DNA of 8,004 bases, taken from positions 1-8,004 of the forward strand of contig DBQX01000057.1 of assembly GCA_002305415.1 (NCBI GenBank), given 5' to 3'. The notes beneath the pieces were generated by a model that was not told where the DNA came from, did not search any database, and worked only from the letters and a program-made list of their open reading frames with translations. The stretch is from Actinomycetales bacterium UBA1383. GTDB lineage: Bacteria; Actinomycetota; Actinomycetes; Actinomycetales; Actinomycetaceae. Shown here piece after piece: positions 1-6,028 of this stretch. The translations under genes and the position numbers were made by a program. How positions within the stretch are numbered: the first letter of the stretch is position 1; each line of letters starts with the position of its first letter.

Positions 1-1376
1 AACAAAACCTGGGATGTCTGCCGCACCACCTGGTGCCCGATGGGCAGGTACGTGGGGTTCGGCTCGCCCTCACCCTGCCGGGACGTGAGGGTGAGGCGGC
101 CGGTGAGACGCGCGCGGCGTGGGTGCACCGTGATCGAGTTCGAGTGGGTCTGCATGACGAGCGCGATGACCGTGCGTTCGGACCAGTGCCGCATGTCCCA
201 GCGATCGGTGAGCGTGCGGCGCTCCCGCCAGAGTTCGCGCAGCCAGGAGCGCCACAGCGGGATGCCGGGTTCGGCTTCCGCCATCACGGTCTGGAGCAGG
301 TTCATCGCGTTGCTGCCCTTGCCGTAGCGGACGGGCTCCACGTGGGTGTGGGGGTCCGGGTGGAAGGAGGAGGTGATGGCCGGGCCGCGGGAGTAGTCGA
401 CGGTGCGGTCCGGGGCCATGACCCCGAGGATGGCCTCGGAGTTGGTGCGGGAGAGGGCGCCGAGCCGGTCGGAGAGGTGGGGCAGGAAGCCGTCCGCCTT
501 CATCCGGTGCAGCAGCGCCTGGGTGCCGAGCGCCGATGCCGCGAACACCACCTGCCCGGCGCGGATGCTCGCCCTGTCCCGGCCCGGACGGGAGGTGGAC
601 TCGACGTCCACGCGGTAGCCGGCGCCGTCGGGGCGGACGCGGCGCACGGTGGTCAGCGGGAAGATCTCGCAGCCCGCGGCCTCGGCGAGGTGGAGGTAGT
701 TCTTCACGAGGGTGTTCTTGGCGCCCACGCGGCAGCCCGTCATGCAGCCGCCGCAGCCGGTGCAGGTGGTGCGTTCGGGCCCCTTGCCGCCGAAGTACGG
801 GTCCGGGACCGGCTGGCCCTCGGCCTGGCCGGGCCCGGCGAACAGCACACCGACGTCGGTGGGCCGGAACGTGTTCCCAACGCCCATGGCGGTGGCCGCC
901 TGCTCCATGACGTCGTCCGATGGCGTGCGCATGGGGTTGGTGGTGACGCCGAGCATGCGGGACGCCAGCGCGAAGTACGGGGTGAGCTCGGCGCGCCAGT
1001 CGGTGATGGACGCCCACGCCGGGTCCTCGAAGAAGGCTCGCGGCGGCCGGTAGAGGGTGTTGCCGTAGACGAGCGATCCGCCGCCCACGCCCGCACCCGA
1101 GAGGATGAGGCAGTTGGCGAGCATGTCGATGCGCTGGATGCCGAGGCAGCCGAGGTGCGGGGCGAAGAGGTAGTTGCGCAGGTCGAAGGAGGTCTCCGGG
1201 AACTCGTCGTCCGCGAAACGGCGTCCCGCCTCGACCACGGCCACCCGGTAGCCCTTCTCCGTCAGCCGCAGGGCCGCCACCGAGCCGCCGAACCCTGAGC
1301 CGATCACCACGACGTCGTAGCCGGGGCCTGCGGCGCCACGCCTCCCGTCACGCATGGCCGGGCTCCTGTCATGCAT
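1..1376 (-). CDS. GMC-family FAD oxidoreductase (cholesterol-oxidase-like), partial at the window's left edge
   Basis: Probable flavoprotein that oxidises an alcohol or sterol-like substrate with FAD; the substrate cannot be told from sequence. The frame is open for 458 codons and runs off the left edge, so the C-terminal part, where the GMC catalytic His/Asn lies, is missing. Seen: an N-terminal Rossmann motif VVVIGSGFGG (G26, G28, G31) ending in acidic E49 of VVEAG; GAGVGGGSLVYGNTLYRPP (about 94-112), typical of the GMC FAD-binding region; a cysteine cluster C205-x2-C208-x2-C211-x3-C215 followed by RVGAKNTLVKNY; and SRTNSEAILGV near 275. This arrangement fits the bacterial cholesterol-oxidase/ChoD-like branch of GMC proteins. 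Two in-frame ATGs are possible, at 1376 and 1355, each preceded by a GGAG-type ribosome-binding site. The 1376 start overlaps the upstream methyltransferase stop by 8 bp, suggesting coupled translation. No signal peptide or twin-arginine motif is seen, so it is probably cytosolic. Confidence 0.9.
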   Translation of the reverse strand, partial: MHDRSPAMRDGRRGAAGPGYDVVVIGSGFGGSVAALRLTEKGYRVAVVEAGRRFADDEFPETSFDLRNYLFAPHLGCLGIQRIDMLANCLILSGAGVGGGSLVYGNTLYRPPRAFFEDPAWASITDWRAELTPYFALASRMLGVTTNPMRTPSDDVMEQAATAMGVGNTFRPTDVGVLFAGPGQAEGQPVPDPYFGGKGPERTTCTGCGGCMTGCRVGAKNTLVKNYLHLAEAAGCEIFPLTTVRRVRPDGAGYRVDVESTSRPGRDRASIRAGQVVFAASALGTQALLHRMKADGFLPHLSDRLGALSRTNSEAILGVMAPDRTVDYSRGPAITSSFHPDPHTHVEPVRYGKGSNAMNLLQTVMAEAEPGIPLWRSWLRELWRERRTLTDRWDMRHWSERTVIALVMQTHSNSITVHPRRARLTGRLTLTSRQGEGEPNPTYLPIGHQVVRQTSQVL

Positions 1377-1396
1377 GGCCGTGCTCCCGTCGCGCC
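1342..1396 (-). repeat. 21-bp tandem duplication over the GMC oxidoreductase start site
   Basis: Bases 1342-1362 and 1363-1383 are adjacent 21-bp units matching at 18 of 21 positions. A third partial copy follows at 1384-1396, matching 11 of 13. On the minus strand each full unit carries a purine-rich GGAG/AGGAG box, a 7-nt spacer and an ATG, so the whole translation start is duplicated in frame (7 codons). The right-hand unit also contains the methyltransferase stop codon at 1369-1371. Confidence 0.8.
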
Positions 1397-2250
1397 GTGA
1401 GGGTGAAGGAGGCCGGCAGGCGCTCGGGGCGGTCGCGCAGGCGGTACTCGCCGGTGGCGGAGTCGAGGACCATCAGGCCGGGGAGGGCATCCCACGGCAC
1501 GCTGTCGTGTTCAGTGAGGGAGGTGAGTTCCAGCCCCGCGTCCAGCACCGCGGTGACGATCTCCCCGAGCCCGTGGTTCCACTCCAGTGACTCCGGTGAC
1601 GTGACGCGCCCCTCGCCGCCGTAGGTGGACTCCTCACGCCACATGACCGGGTTCGGCTGCTCGAAGTACGGCAGTTCGAGCGCCGGCGTCGCCGCGCCGG
1701 GACCGGAGATGGCGGGCTGCTGGGCGCGGTCCGGGTGTTCCTCGCCCACGATCACGCCGATCAGGGAGTTCAGCACCGGGTGGCCATCCCGGACGAACAG
1801 GCGCCCGCCCGGACGGAGGAGCGCGGCGACCGTCTCCGCCCAGCGGCGGATACTCGGCAGCCAGCACAGGGCGCCGATCCCGGTGTAGACGACATCGAAG
1901 CGGCGTCCGCCCAGGGCGGTCGGTGCACGATAGACATCCGACTCGACGTACTCGATCGCCACCTCCGCCTGCGCGGCGATGCCGCGCGCCACCGCGAGGG
2001 ACGCCGGCGAGAGATCGACGCCGGTGACGCGGGCGCCGAGGCGGGCGAGGGACAGGGTGTCGGTGCCGATATGGCACTGGAGGTGGACGACGTCGCACCC
2101 AGCGATGTCCCCGAGGCGAGGTCGGTCGAACGCGACCACCCTGGAGATCGCGGCCGGGTCGGTGAGCAACTCGTCCACCATGGAGCCGGCGGCGTGGATC
2201 TCGGCCCGACTGTCCCAGTTCGCGCGGTTGACCGCGAGGTAATCCACCAC
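1369..2250 (-). CDS. Class I SAM-dependent methyltransferase
   Basis: Probable cytosolic methyltransferase using S-adenosylmethionine; the acceptor is unknown. The 293-residue product has the class I fold signature: motif I around residues 54-64 (VVHLQCHIGTD), the acidic ribose-binding D79 in TGVDLS, FDVVYTGIGAL (118-128) as the motif IV region, and LRPGG (145-149) before the last core strands. The variant motif I (LQCHIGTDTLSLARLGA) is common in a group of small uncharacterised bacterial methyltransferases. A C-terminal segment (about 195-285) lies beyond the core and may bind substrate. I chose the GTG at 2250 (a second GTG is at 2247) because GGAGG and GGAAGG boxes lie 6-10 nt upstream and the likely promoter at 2277-2304 would exclude the longer TTG start at 2304. 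The stop overlaps the next gene's start, so the two are probably co-translated. The methyltransferase may modify a substrate or product of the oxidoreductase, but that is inference. Confidence 0.88.
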   Translation of the reverse strand: MVDYLAVNRANWDSRAEIHAAGSMVDELLTDPAAISRVVAFDRPRLGDIAGCDVVHLQCHIGTDTLSLARLGARVTGVDLSPASLAVARGIAAQAEVAIEYVESDVYRAPTALGGRRFDVVYTGIGALCWLPSIRRWAETVAALLRPGGRLFVRDGHPVLNSLIGVIVGEEHPDRAQQPAISGPGAATPALELPYFEQPNPVMWREESTYGGEGRVTSPESLEWNHGLGEIVTAVLDAGLELTSLTEHDSVPWDALPGLMVLDSATGEYRLRDRPERLPASFTLTARREHGHA

Positions 2251-2276
2251 CTGGTCCCTTCCTCCCTTGTCAGGGG

Positions 2277-2304
2277 ATCGTACCCGGCCGTGCGACACCG
2301 GCAA
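2277..2304 (-). promoter_or_regulatory. Candidate promoter for the methyltransferase-oxidoreductase pair
   Basis: On the minus strand, TTGCCG (2299-2304) is separated by 16 bp from TACGAT (2277-2282), a reasonable sigma-70-type match. Transcription would begin near A2270, giving a leader of about 20 nt that holds the GGAGG/GGAAGG ribosome-binding site just before GTG 2250. This spacing supports the shorter start. Found by eye only. Confidence 0.4.
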
Positions 2305-2327
2305 TCCCGCCCCCGCCGTCGAGGGGC

Positions 2328-2654
2328 GTGGATAGTCTCGGTGGGTTGACGGCGCCGCCGGGAGGGCCCGGGACGCGGCACGGAGACCACACCGCCTACC
2401 AGACGAAGACCGGTATCGCCGGGTACACCCTGATCTACAACTCCCACCACCTGGCGCTCGCGGAGCACACCAGTTTCAGCGAGATCGAGAACGACATGGG
2501 ACGCTACACGCCGAAGATCGTGGTCACGGAGGAGATGCCGCGGCGGGTCCTGATCGCCGAGACCGACCAGGGAGCTGAGCTGCGCCAGTCGATCACCGAT
2601 CTCGAGGACCTGATGGGGGCCTACAAGAAGGGCACGACCAAGGAGAGTCGCTAG
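2328..2654 (+). pseudogene. C-terminal remnant of class III fructose-1,6-bisphosphatase
   Basis: A 108-codon open frame. From about residue 23 (base 2394) it reads AYQTKTGIAGYTLIYNS, then TEEMPRRVLIAETDQGAEL and a helical tail ending LMGAYKKG. This is the pattern I know from the very end of Firmicutes-type class III fructose-bisphosphatase (gluconeogenesis, FBPase_2 family), where TGIAGYTLIYNS follows the last catalytic-domain segment. Full enzymes are about 600-670 residues; here everything before the last ~86 residues is missing. The first 22 residues (MDSLGG... via a GTG at 2328) show no family resemblance and no convincing ribosome-binding site precedes them. The upstream DNA holds an intact, oppositely oriented methyltransferase, so the body was probably lost by deletion or rearrangement with a junction near 2390. 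The surviving part has no frameshift or internal stop, so recent truncation or retention as a small protein are both possible. It lacks metal and phosphate sites and should not be an active phosphatase. Confidence 0.7.
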
Positions 2655-2664
2655 CCAGGGGCAC

Positions 2665-3462
2665 TCACCCGGGCAGCCTGCTCGCGATGCCGGTGACGAC
2701 GGCGTCGAACGCCTCATCTGTCAGCACGGGCTCCGCGTCCGGCGTGATGAGGACGTCGTCGAGCAGGATCGCCATCAGCACTGCGCCGTCCCTGACCAGC
2801 ACCAGGCGCATCTGCTGGCGCGCTCCGCCCGGGTCCACGCTCGAGCTCCGCTCCGCGTAGCGGTCCTCTCCGACGGCGGGGACAGTGAGCGACTCACGGA
2901 GGCCGATCTCCCACTCGCCCTCGGGGAGGTTCCGGGTGAGGCAGCTCGTGAGGCCGTCACGCAGGGTCGCGAAGGTCGCCGCGGTCGCGTCGGGGTCGTC
3001 GGCCAGCAGGAGCTGCTGCACCACCACCATGTTCGCGAACGGGTCCGGAGTCGCGAGATGGAGCTGGGTGAACGCCTGCCACTGGAGGCGTGCTGCCAGC
3101 GTGACGGCCGCCTCGCCCGCGTTGGGGCACATCGGGAGCGACGGGATCACGGCACGCTGGTCGTCCGGGACAGCGCCCGGCGCTCCGTCCGGCCAGGCCG
3201 AGAACCCCTCCCACAGGTTCCAGTCCGGTCCCAGGTCGGACGGGGTGACGAGGTATCCGGCGAGCTCGCCGGTAGTGGGAACGGTCGGCGCCGCGGTGGT
3301 GCCGTCGGTGCCCGGGGTGGTCGCGCCGTCGGACGGCTCCGGAACGGCCGTCGTCGGCGTACCAGTCGACGTCGTGGTGGGGGACCCGCCGTCCCCGCCG
3401 CCGCACGCCGCGAGGGCGGCGACGGCGAGGGCGACGACGGCCACACGGACCACAGGTGCCAT
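2665..3462 (-). CDS. Secreted lipoprotein with Thr/Pro-rich linker and possible PknH-like sensor domain
   Basis: A 265-residue predicted lipoprotein. Residues 1-19 form a short signal peptide (one Arg, then an Ala/Val-rich core) ending in the lipobox LAAC, so C20 should be diacylated and anchor the protein outside the membrane. Residues about 21-64 are a low-complexity Gly/Thr/Pro/Ser spacer. The folded part (about 65-265) has exactly two cysteines, C112 and C174, a likely disulfide, and the segment VTPSDLGPDWNLWEG near its start. The layout resembles actinobacterial lipoproteins with PknH-like extracellular sensor domains, but I see no decisive motif and make that call only tentatively. The ATG at 3462 has an AGGAGG box 5 nt upstream, which sits in the 12-bp gap after the deacetylase stop. 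The two genes are therefore very likely one transcript, and the lipoprotein may act in the same envelope process. It converges with the fructose-bisphosphatase remnant, 10 bp away. Confidence 0.82.
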   Translation of the reverse strand: MAPVVRVAVVALAVAALAACGGGDGGSPTTTSTGTPTTAVPEPSDGATTPGTDGTTAAPTVPTTGELAGYLVTPSDLGPDWNLWEGFSAWPDGAPGAVPDDQRAVIPSLPMCPNAGEAAVTLAARLQWQAFTQLHLATPDPFANMVVVQQLLLADDPDATAATFATLRDGLTSCLTRNLPEGEWEIGLRESLTVPAVGEDRYAERSSSVDPGGARQQMRLVLVRDGAVLMAILLDDVLITPDAEPVLTDEAFDAVVTGIASRLPG

Positions 3463-3474
3463 GGAGGCCTCCTG

Positions 3475-4659
3475 TCACCTGGGGATGATGAGCACCTGAC
3501 CCGGGTAGATCAGGTTCGGGTTGGCGATGTTGTTGGCGAGCACGATCGCGGAGACCGTCGTGGAGTACTTCAGGGCGATCCGGTAGAGCGTGTCGCCCGG
3601 TACCACCGTGTAGCGGATGGTCGCCGTCGGTGTGGCAGCCGGGATGACGAACACCTGCCCGGGGTAGATGAGGTTGGGGTTGGGGATGTTGTTCGCGGCG
3701 ACGATGGCCGAGACCGTCGTGCCGTACGTTGCCGCGATCTTGTACAGGGTGTCGCCTGGCTTCACCGTGTAGGTGACCGTGGACGACGACGGCGTGGTCG
3801 CCGGGATGACGAGCACCTGGTTGGGGTAGATGAGGTTGGGGTTGACGATGTTGTTGGCCGCCACGATGGCGGACACCGTCACTCCGTAGAGGCTGGCGAT
3901 CTTGTACAGGGTGTCGCCCGGTTTCACCACGTACAACGTCTGGCCGGTGGGCGCCGCCCCGAGCAGCTGGGAGACGGTGACGAGCTGGTAGCCCGCCGCG
4001 CGGAGTCCGCTGATCATGCCCGGAAGGGCGTCGGGGGTCCCGGTGGCGCCGCCGCCCACGTGCATCAGGACGATCGCGCCGGGGCTGGCCTTGGAGAGCA
4101 CCTTGTCGCGGATCGCGGTGGCCGAGACGCCCTGCCAGTCGACGGTGTCGATGGTCCACATGATGGTGTGGCTGTACCCGGCGTCACCCGCCGCCTGCAG
4201 CACGGTGGCGTTGTAGTCCCCGTACGGTGGCCGGAACCAGGGCTTCGGGGCCTGGCCGGTGGCGGTACGGATGGCGGTCGCCGCGCGCGAGAGCTCGTCG
4301 GCCATTTGTGCGGGTGAGAGGGTGGTGAAGTAGGGGTGCGAGTAGGAGTGGTTGCCGATCTCGTGGCCTTGCGCGACCACTGAACGGACGGCGTCCGGGT
4401 AGTTGGCCGCGGCCTGGCCGGTGGCGAAGAAGGTGGACTTCACGCCCTGGTCGGCGAGGACCTGGAGGATGCGGGACACGTTGCCCGCGTCACTGCCGAA
4501 GTCGAAGGTCAGGGCCATGACCTTCGACGAGGTGGTCACCCGTGACACGAGGATCGATGGACTGGCCGCGCTGGCACCAGTGGGCAGGAACAGGCCCAGG
4601 ATCAGTACCAGGAGCGCGACTGTCGTTGTGCGAATCGTACGAGCGAGCGTCATCATCAT
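3475..4659 (-). CDS. Secreted NodB-type polysaccharide deacetylase with three LysM domains
   Basis: Predicted extracellular carbohydrate esterase family 4 enzyme that removes N-acetyl groups from a wall or chitin-like glycan, held on peptidoglycan by LysM repeats. Residue numbers are from ATG 4659 (394 aa). A signal peptide (Arg-containing start, Leu/Val-rich core, GASA) is likely cut after A31. NodB domain about 46-232: motif 1 TFDFGSD (catalytic D53; the usual second metal-binding Asp is F54), motif 2 HSYSH (metal ligands H104, H108), motif 3 RPPYG (143-147), motif 4 DTVDW (171-175), motif 5 LMH (H200). LysM domains at about 242-286, 296-340 and 349-393 each carry VxPGDTLYxIA and NPNLIYPxQV. 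Candidate starts are GTG 4662 and ATGs 4659, 4656 and 4653; GGAAGG lies 6 nt before 4659, hence my choice. The lipoprotein follows 12 bp downstream. The enzyme may be lost or altered in metal use because of F54; otherwise it looks intact. Confidence 0.93.
   Translation of the reverse strand: MMMTLARTIRTTTVALLVLILGLFLPTGASAASPSILVSRVTTSSKVMALTFDFGSDAGNVSRILQVLADQGVKSTFFATGQAAANYPDAVRSVVAQGHEIGNHSYSHPYFTTLSPAQMADELSRAATAIRTATGQAPKPWFRPPYGDYNATVLQAAGDAGYSHTIMWTIDTVDWQGVSATAIRDKVLSKASPGAIVLMHVGGGATGTPDALPGMISGLRAAGYQLVTVSQLLGAAPTGQTLYVVKPGDTLYKIASLYGVTVSAIVAANNIVNPNLIYPNQVLVIPATTPSSSTVTYTVKPGDTLYKIAATYGTTVSAIVAANNIPNPNLIYPGQVFVIPAATPTATIRYTVVPGDTLYRIALKYSTTVSAIVLANNIANPNLIYPGQVLIIPR
3481..3936 (-). 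repeat. Three tandem LysM-coding repeats
   Basis: The three LysM units lie at about 3802-3936, 3640-3774 and 3481-3615, with periods of 162 and 159 bp (54 and 53 codons). The linkers (ATTPSSSTV and AATPTAT-like) are Thr/Ser/Pro-rich. The coding DNA is visibly similar between copies, for example around the NPNLIYPxQV segment, consistent with internal duplication. Such units can expand or contract by recombination. Confidence 0.85.
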
Positions 4660-4916
4660 CACTTCCCTTCCGATGACTCCGCCCCGCGGGGTGCGTGGCG
4701 AGACTCGTCGATGAGTGATTCAGTGCCGTGCCTCACCTCCGTCCGACCCTCCGAGGGCCTTGTGAGCAGCTGAAAGTGCTCGTCACCCATCGAGTGTAGT
4801 CGGGCGCTCATCACCTGCCTAGGGACCTACATCTCCCATCAGCCCCGCTCAGGGGCTCGGCTGCGGGACGGGGGATGCCCTTGTCCGGGACCCGGCTGGC
4901 GCGGAACGATGGCCAC
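4660..4916. other. Divergent intergenic region with hairpin-forming deacetylase leader
   Basis: This 257-bp gap lies between the divergently read deacetylase and dipeptidase and holds no gene. It has several inverted repeats: a perfect 10-bp palindrome CCCCGCGGGG (4682-4691), CCCT-N3-AGGG (4747-4757), GAGCA-N8-TGCTC (4764-4781) and AGCCCC-N5-GGGGCT (4841-4857). The first three would be in the 5' leader of the deacetylase mRNA if the promoter at 4793-4821 is used. No known riboswitch core was recognised. On the plus strand, TTGTCC (4881) and AACGAT (4905), 18 bp apart, are a weak promoter guess for the dipeptidase that would give an almost leaderless mRNA. Confidence 0.45.
4793..4821 (-). promoter_or_regulatory. 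Candidate promoter for deacetylase-lipoprotein operon
   Basis: On the minus strand, TAGGCA (4816-4821) stands 17 bp before TACACT (4793-4798), each matching the sigma-70 consensus at 4 of 6 bases. Initiation near 4786 would produce a leader of about 125 nt before ATG 4659. By-eye prediction only. Confidence 0.3.
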
Positions 4917-6014
4917 ATGGAACAGCTGTCCGGGCTCACGGTCGTCGACGGCCACAATGACCTGCCGTACGCCCTGCGGGAGTTCCGCGGTGGCTCCACG
5001 GCCGGTTTCGCCACGGGTCTCCCGGAGTTGTGCACCGACCTGCCCAGGCTGCGGGCCGGGCAGGTGGGCGCGCAGTTCTGGGCGGTGTTCGTCCCCACCG
5101 GGATGCCGGACGGCGACACGGTCCTCCTCGCACTGCGGCAGCTGGATCTCGTCCGCCAGCTGGTCGCGGGCCACCCGGACCTGGCCTGGTGCACCACCGC
5201 GGACCAGGCGGAGGCGGCCCGCGCCCAGGGGAGGATCGCGTCCTTCGCCGGGCTGGAGTCCGGGCACGCCATCGCATCCGACCTCGGCGTGCTTCGCCTC
5301 TTCGCCGCCCTCGGCATCCGGTACATGACGCTCACCCACACCGCGAACACGCCGTGGGCCGAGTGCGCCAACACGCCGGCCCCCACGCCCGGGCTCACCG
5401 ACTTCGGCCGCGAGGTGGTGGCCGAGATGAACCGTCGTGGCGTGATCGTGGACATCGCGCACGTCTCGCTGGCCACGATGCGGGACGCACTCGCCGCGTC
5501 CACCCGCCCGGTGATCACGTCCCACTCCTCCTGCCACGCCCTGTGCCCCCACCCCCGCAACGTGCCCGACGACGTCCTCGCCGGCGTCGCCCGCACCGGG
5601 GGGCTCGCCATGATCACCTTCGTCCCCGGCTTCATCTCCGCGGCCCGGTGGGAGTGGGAGAGGGAGATCGAGACGTCGCTCGGTGACGAGCTGGCCGGGT
5701 TTCCCGAGGCGGAGCAGGCGGTCCGGCTGCGCGCCGCCGCCGTCGCCCACCCACCACCGCCCGTCACGGTGGCGCAGGTGGCGGATCACGTGGAGCACGC
5801 CCGCGACGTCGCCGGCGTGGCGCACGTGGGCCTCGGCTCCGACTACGACGGGACCGTCTTCTTCCCGCAGGGCCTGGAGGACGTCTCCCGCTACCCCCGC
5901 CTCCTCGCGGAACTCGCGGGCCGGGGGTGGTCGCGGGCAGAACTCCAGGCGCTCACGTGGGACAACGCCATGCGGGTGCTCCGGGACACGGAGGCAGGGC
6001 CCGCACCGGCCTGA
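4917..6014 (+). CDS. M19-family membrane/renal-type dipeptidase
   Basis: Probable di-zinc dipeptidase of peptidase family M19, an amidohydrolase-fold enzyme cleaving dipeptides, often with tolerance for D-residues at the C-terminal position. The 365-residue product has the full ligand set by comparison with human renal dipeptidase: H13 and D15 in VVDGHNDLPY, bridging E114 in GLESGHA, H182 in VDIAHVS and H203 in TSHSSCHALC. Substrate-contact candidates are H141 (TLTHTANTPW), R214 (HPRNVPDDV) and D309 (GLGSDYDG). No signal peptide or lipobox is visible, so unlike the mammalian GPI-anchored enzyme it should be cytosolic, perhaps recycling peptides, including wall-derived ones. I start at ATG 4917, five codons before the conserved core (VVDGHND); an in-frame ATG at 4875 adds 14 residues unlike the family. 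Neither start has a good ribosome-binding site, so a leaderless start is possible. It is monocistronic and converges on the acetyltransferase with a 10-bp gap. Confidence 0.92.
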   Translation: MEQLSGLTVVDGHNDLPYALREFRGGSTAGFATGLPELCTDLPRLRAGQVGAQFWAVFVPTGMPDGDTVLLALRQLDLVRQLVAGHPDLAWCTTADQAEAARAQGRIASFAGLESGHAIASDLGVLRLFAALGIRYMTLTHTANTPWAECANTPAPTPGLTDFGREVVAEMNRRGVIVDIAHVSLATMRDALAASTRPVITSHSSCHALCPHPRNVPDDVLAGVARTGGLAMITFVPGFISAARWEWEREIETSLGDELAGFPEAEQAVRLRAAAVAHPPPPVTVAQVADHVEHARDVAGVAHVGLGSDYDGTVFFPQGLEDVSRYPRLLAELAGRGWSRAELQALTWDNAMRVLRDTEAGPAPA

Positions 6015-6028
6015 GGCCCACCCCTCAG
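6011..6028. terminator. Inverted repeat between convergent genes, containing both stop codons
   Basis: CTGAGG (6011-6016) and CCTCAG (6023-6028) form a perfect 6-bp inverted repeat with a 6-nt loop. The left arm contains the dipeptidase TGA (6012-6014) and the right arm the acetyltransferase stop (6025-6027). It could fold in either transcript. There is no T-run on either side, so it is not a classical intrinsic terminator; weak bidirectional termination or mRNA-end protection is inferred. Confidence 0.4.

Noticed and set aside
33..1298. Long plus-strand open frame opposite the GMC oxidoreductase
   Set aside because: It is antisense to a frame with clear FAD-binding and family motifs, and its translation is Gly/Ala/Val/Arg-rich with no recognisable domain, as expected from the antisense of GC-rich coding DNA.
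3463..3472. GGAGGCCTCC palindrome over the lipoprotein ribosome-binding site as a regulatory hairpin
   Set aside because: With no loop it cannot form a normal hairpin, and the sequence is explained by an AGGAGG box followed by a short spacer.
3058..4317. 419-codon plus-strand frame, and a 400-codon minus-strand frame at 2957-4159, crossing the lipoprotein and deacetylase
   Set aside because: Both cut across two well-supported genes and encode low-complexity Arg/Gly/His-rich sequence. The periodicity seen in them is the shadow of the LysM repeats.
4663..4800. c-di-AMP (ydaO-type) riboswitch upstream of the wall-acting deacetylase
   Set aside because: Such elements often precede actinobacterial wall hydrolases, but I could not find the conserved core sequences on the minus strand; only simple hairpins are present.
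4841..4857. AGCCCC-N5-GGGGCT as a transcription terminator
   Set aside because: It lies between divergent genes where neither transcript should end, and no T-run follows it.
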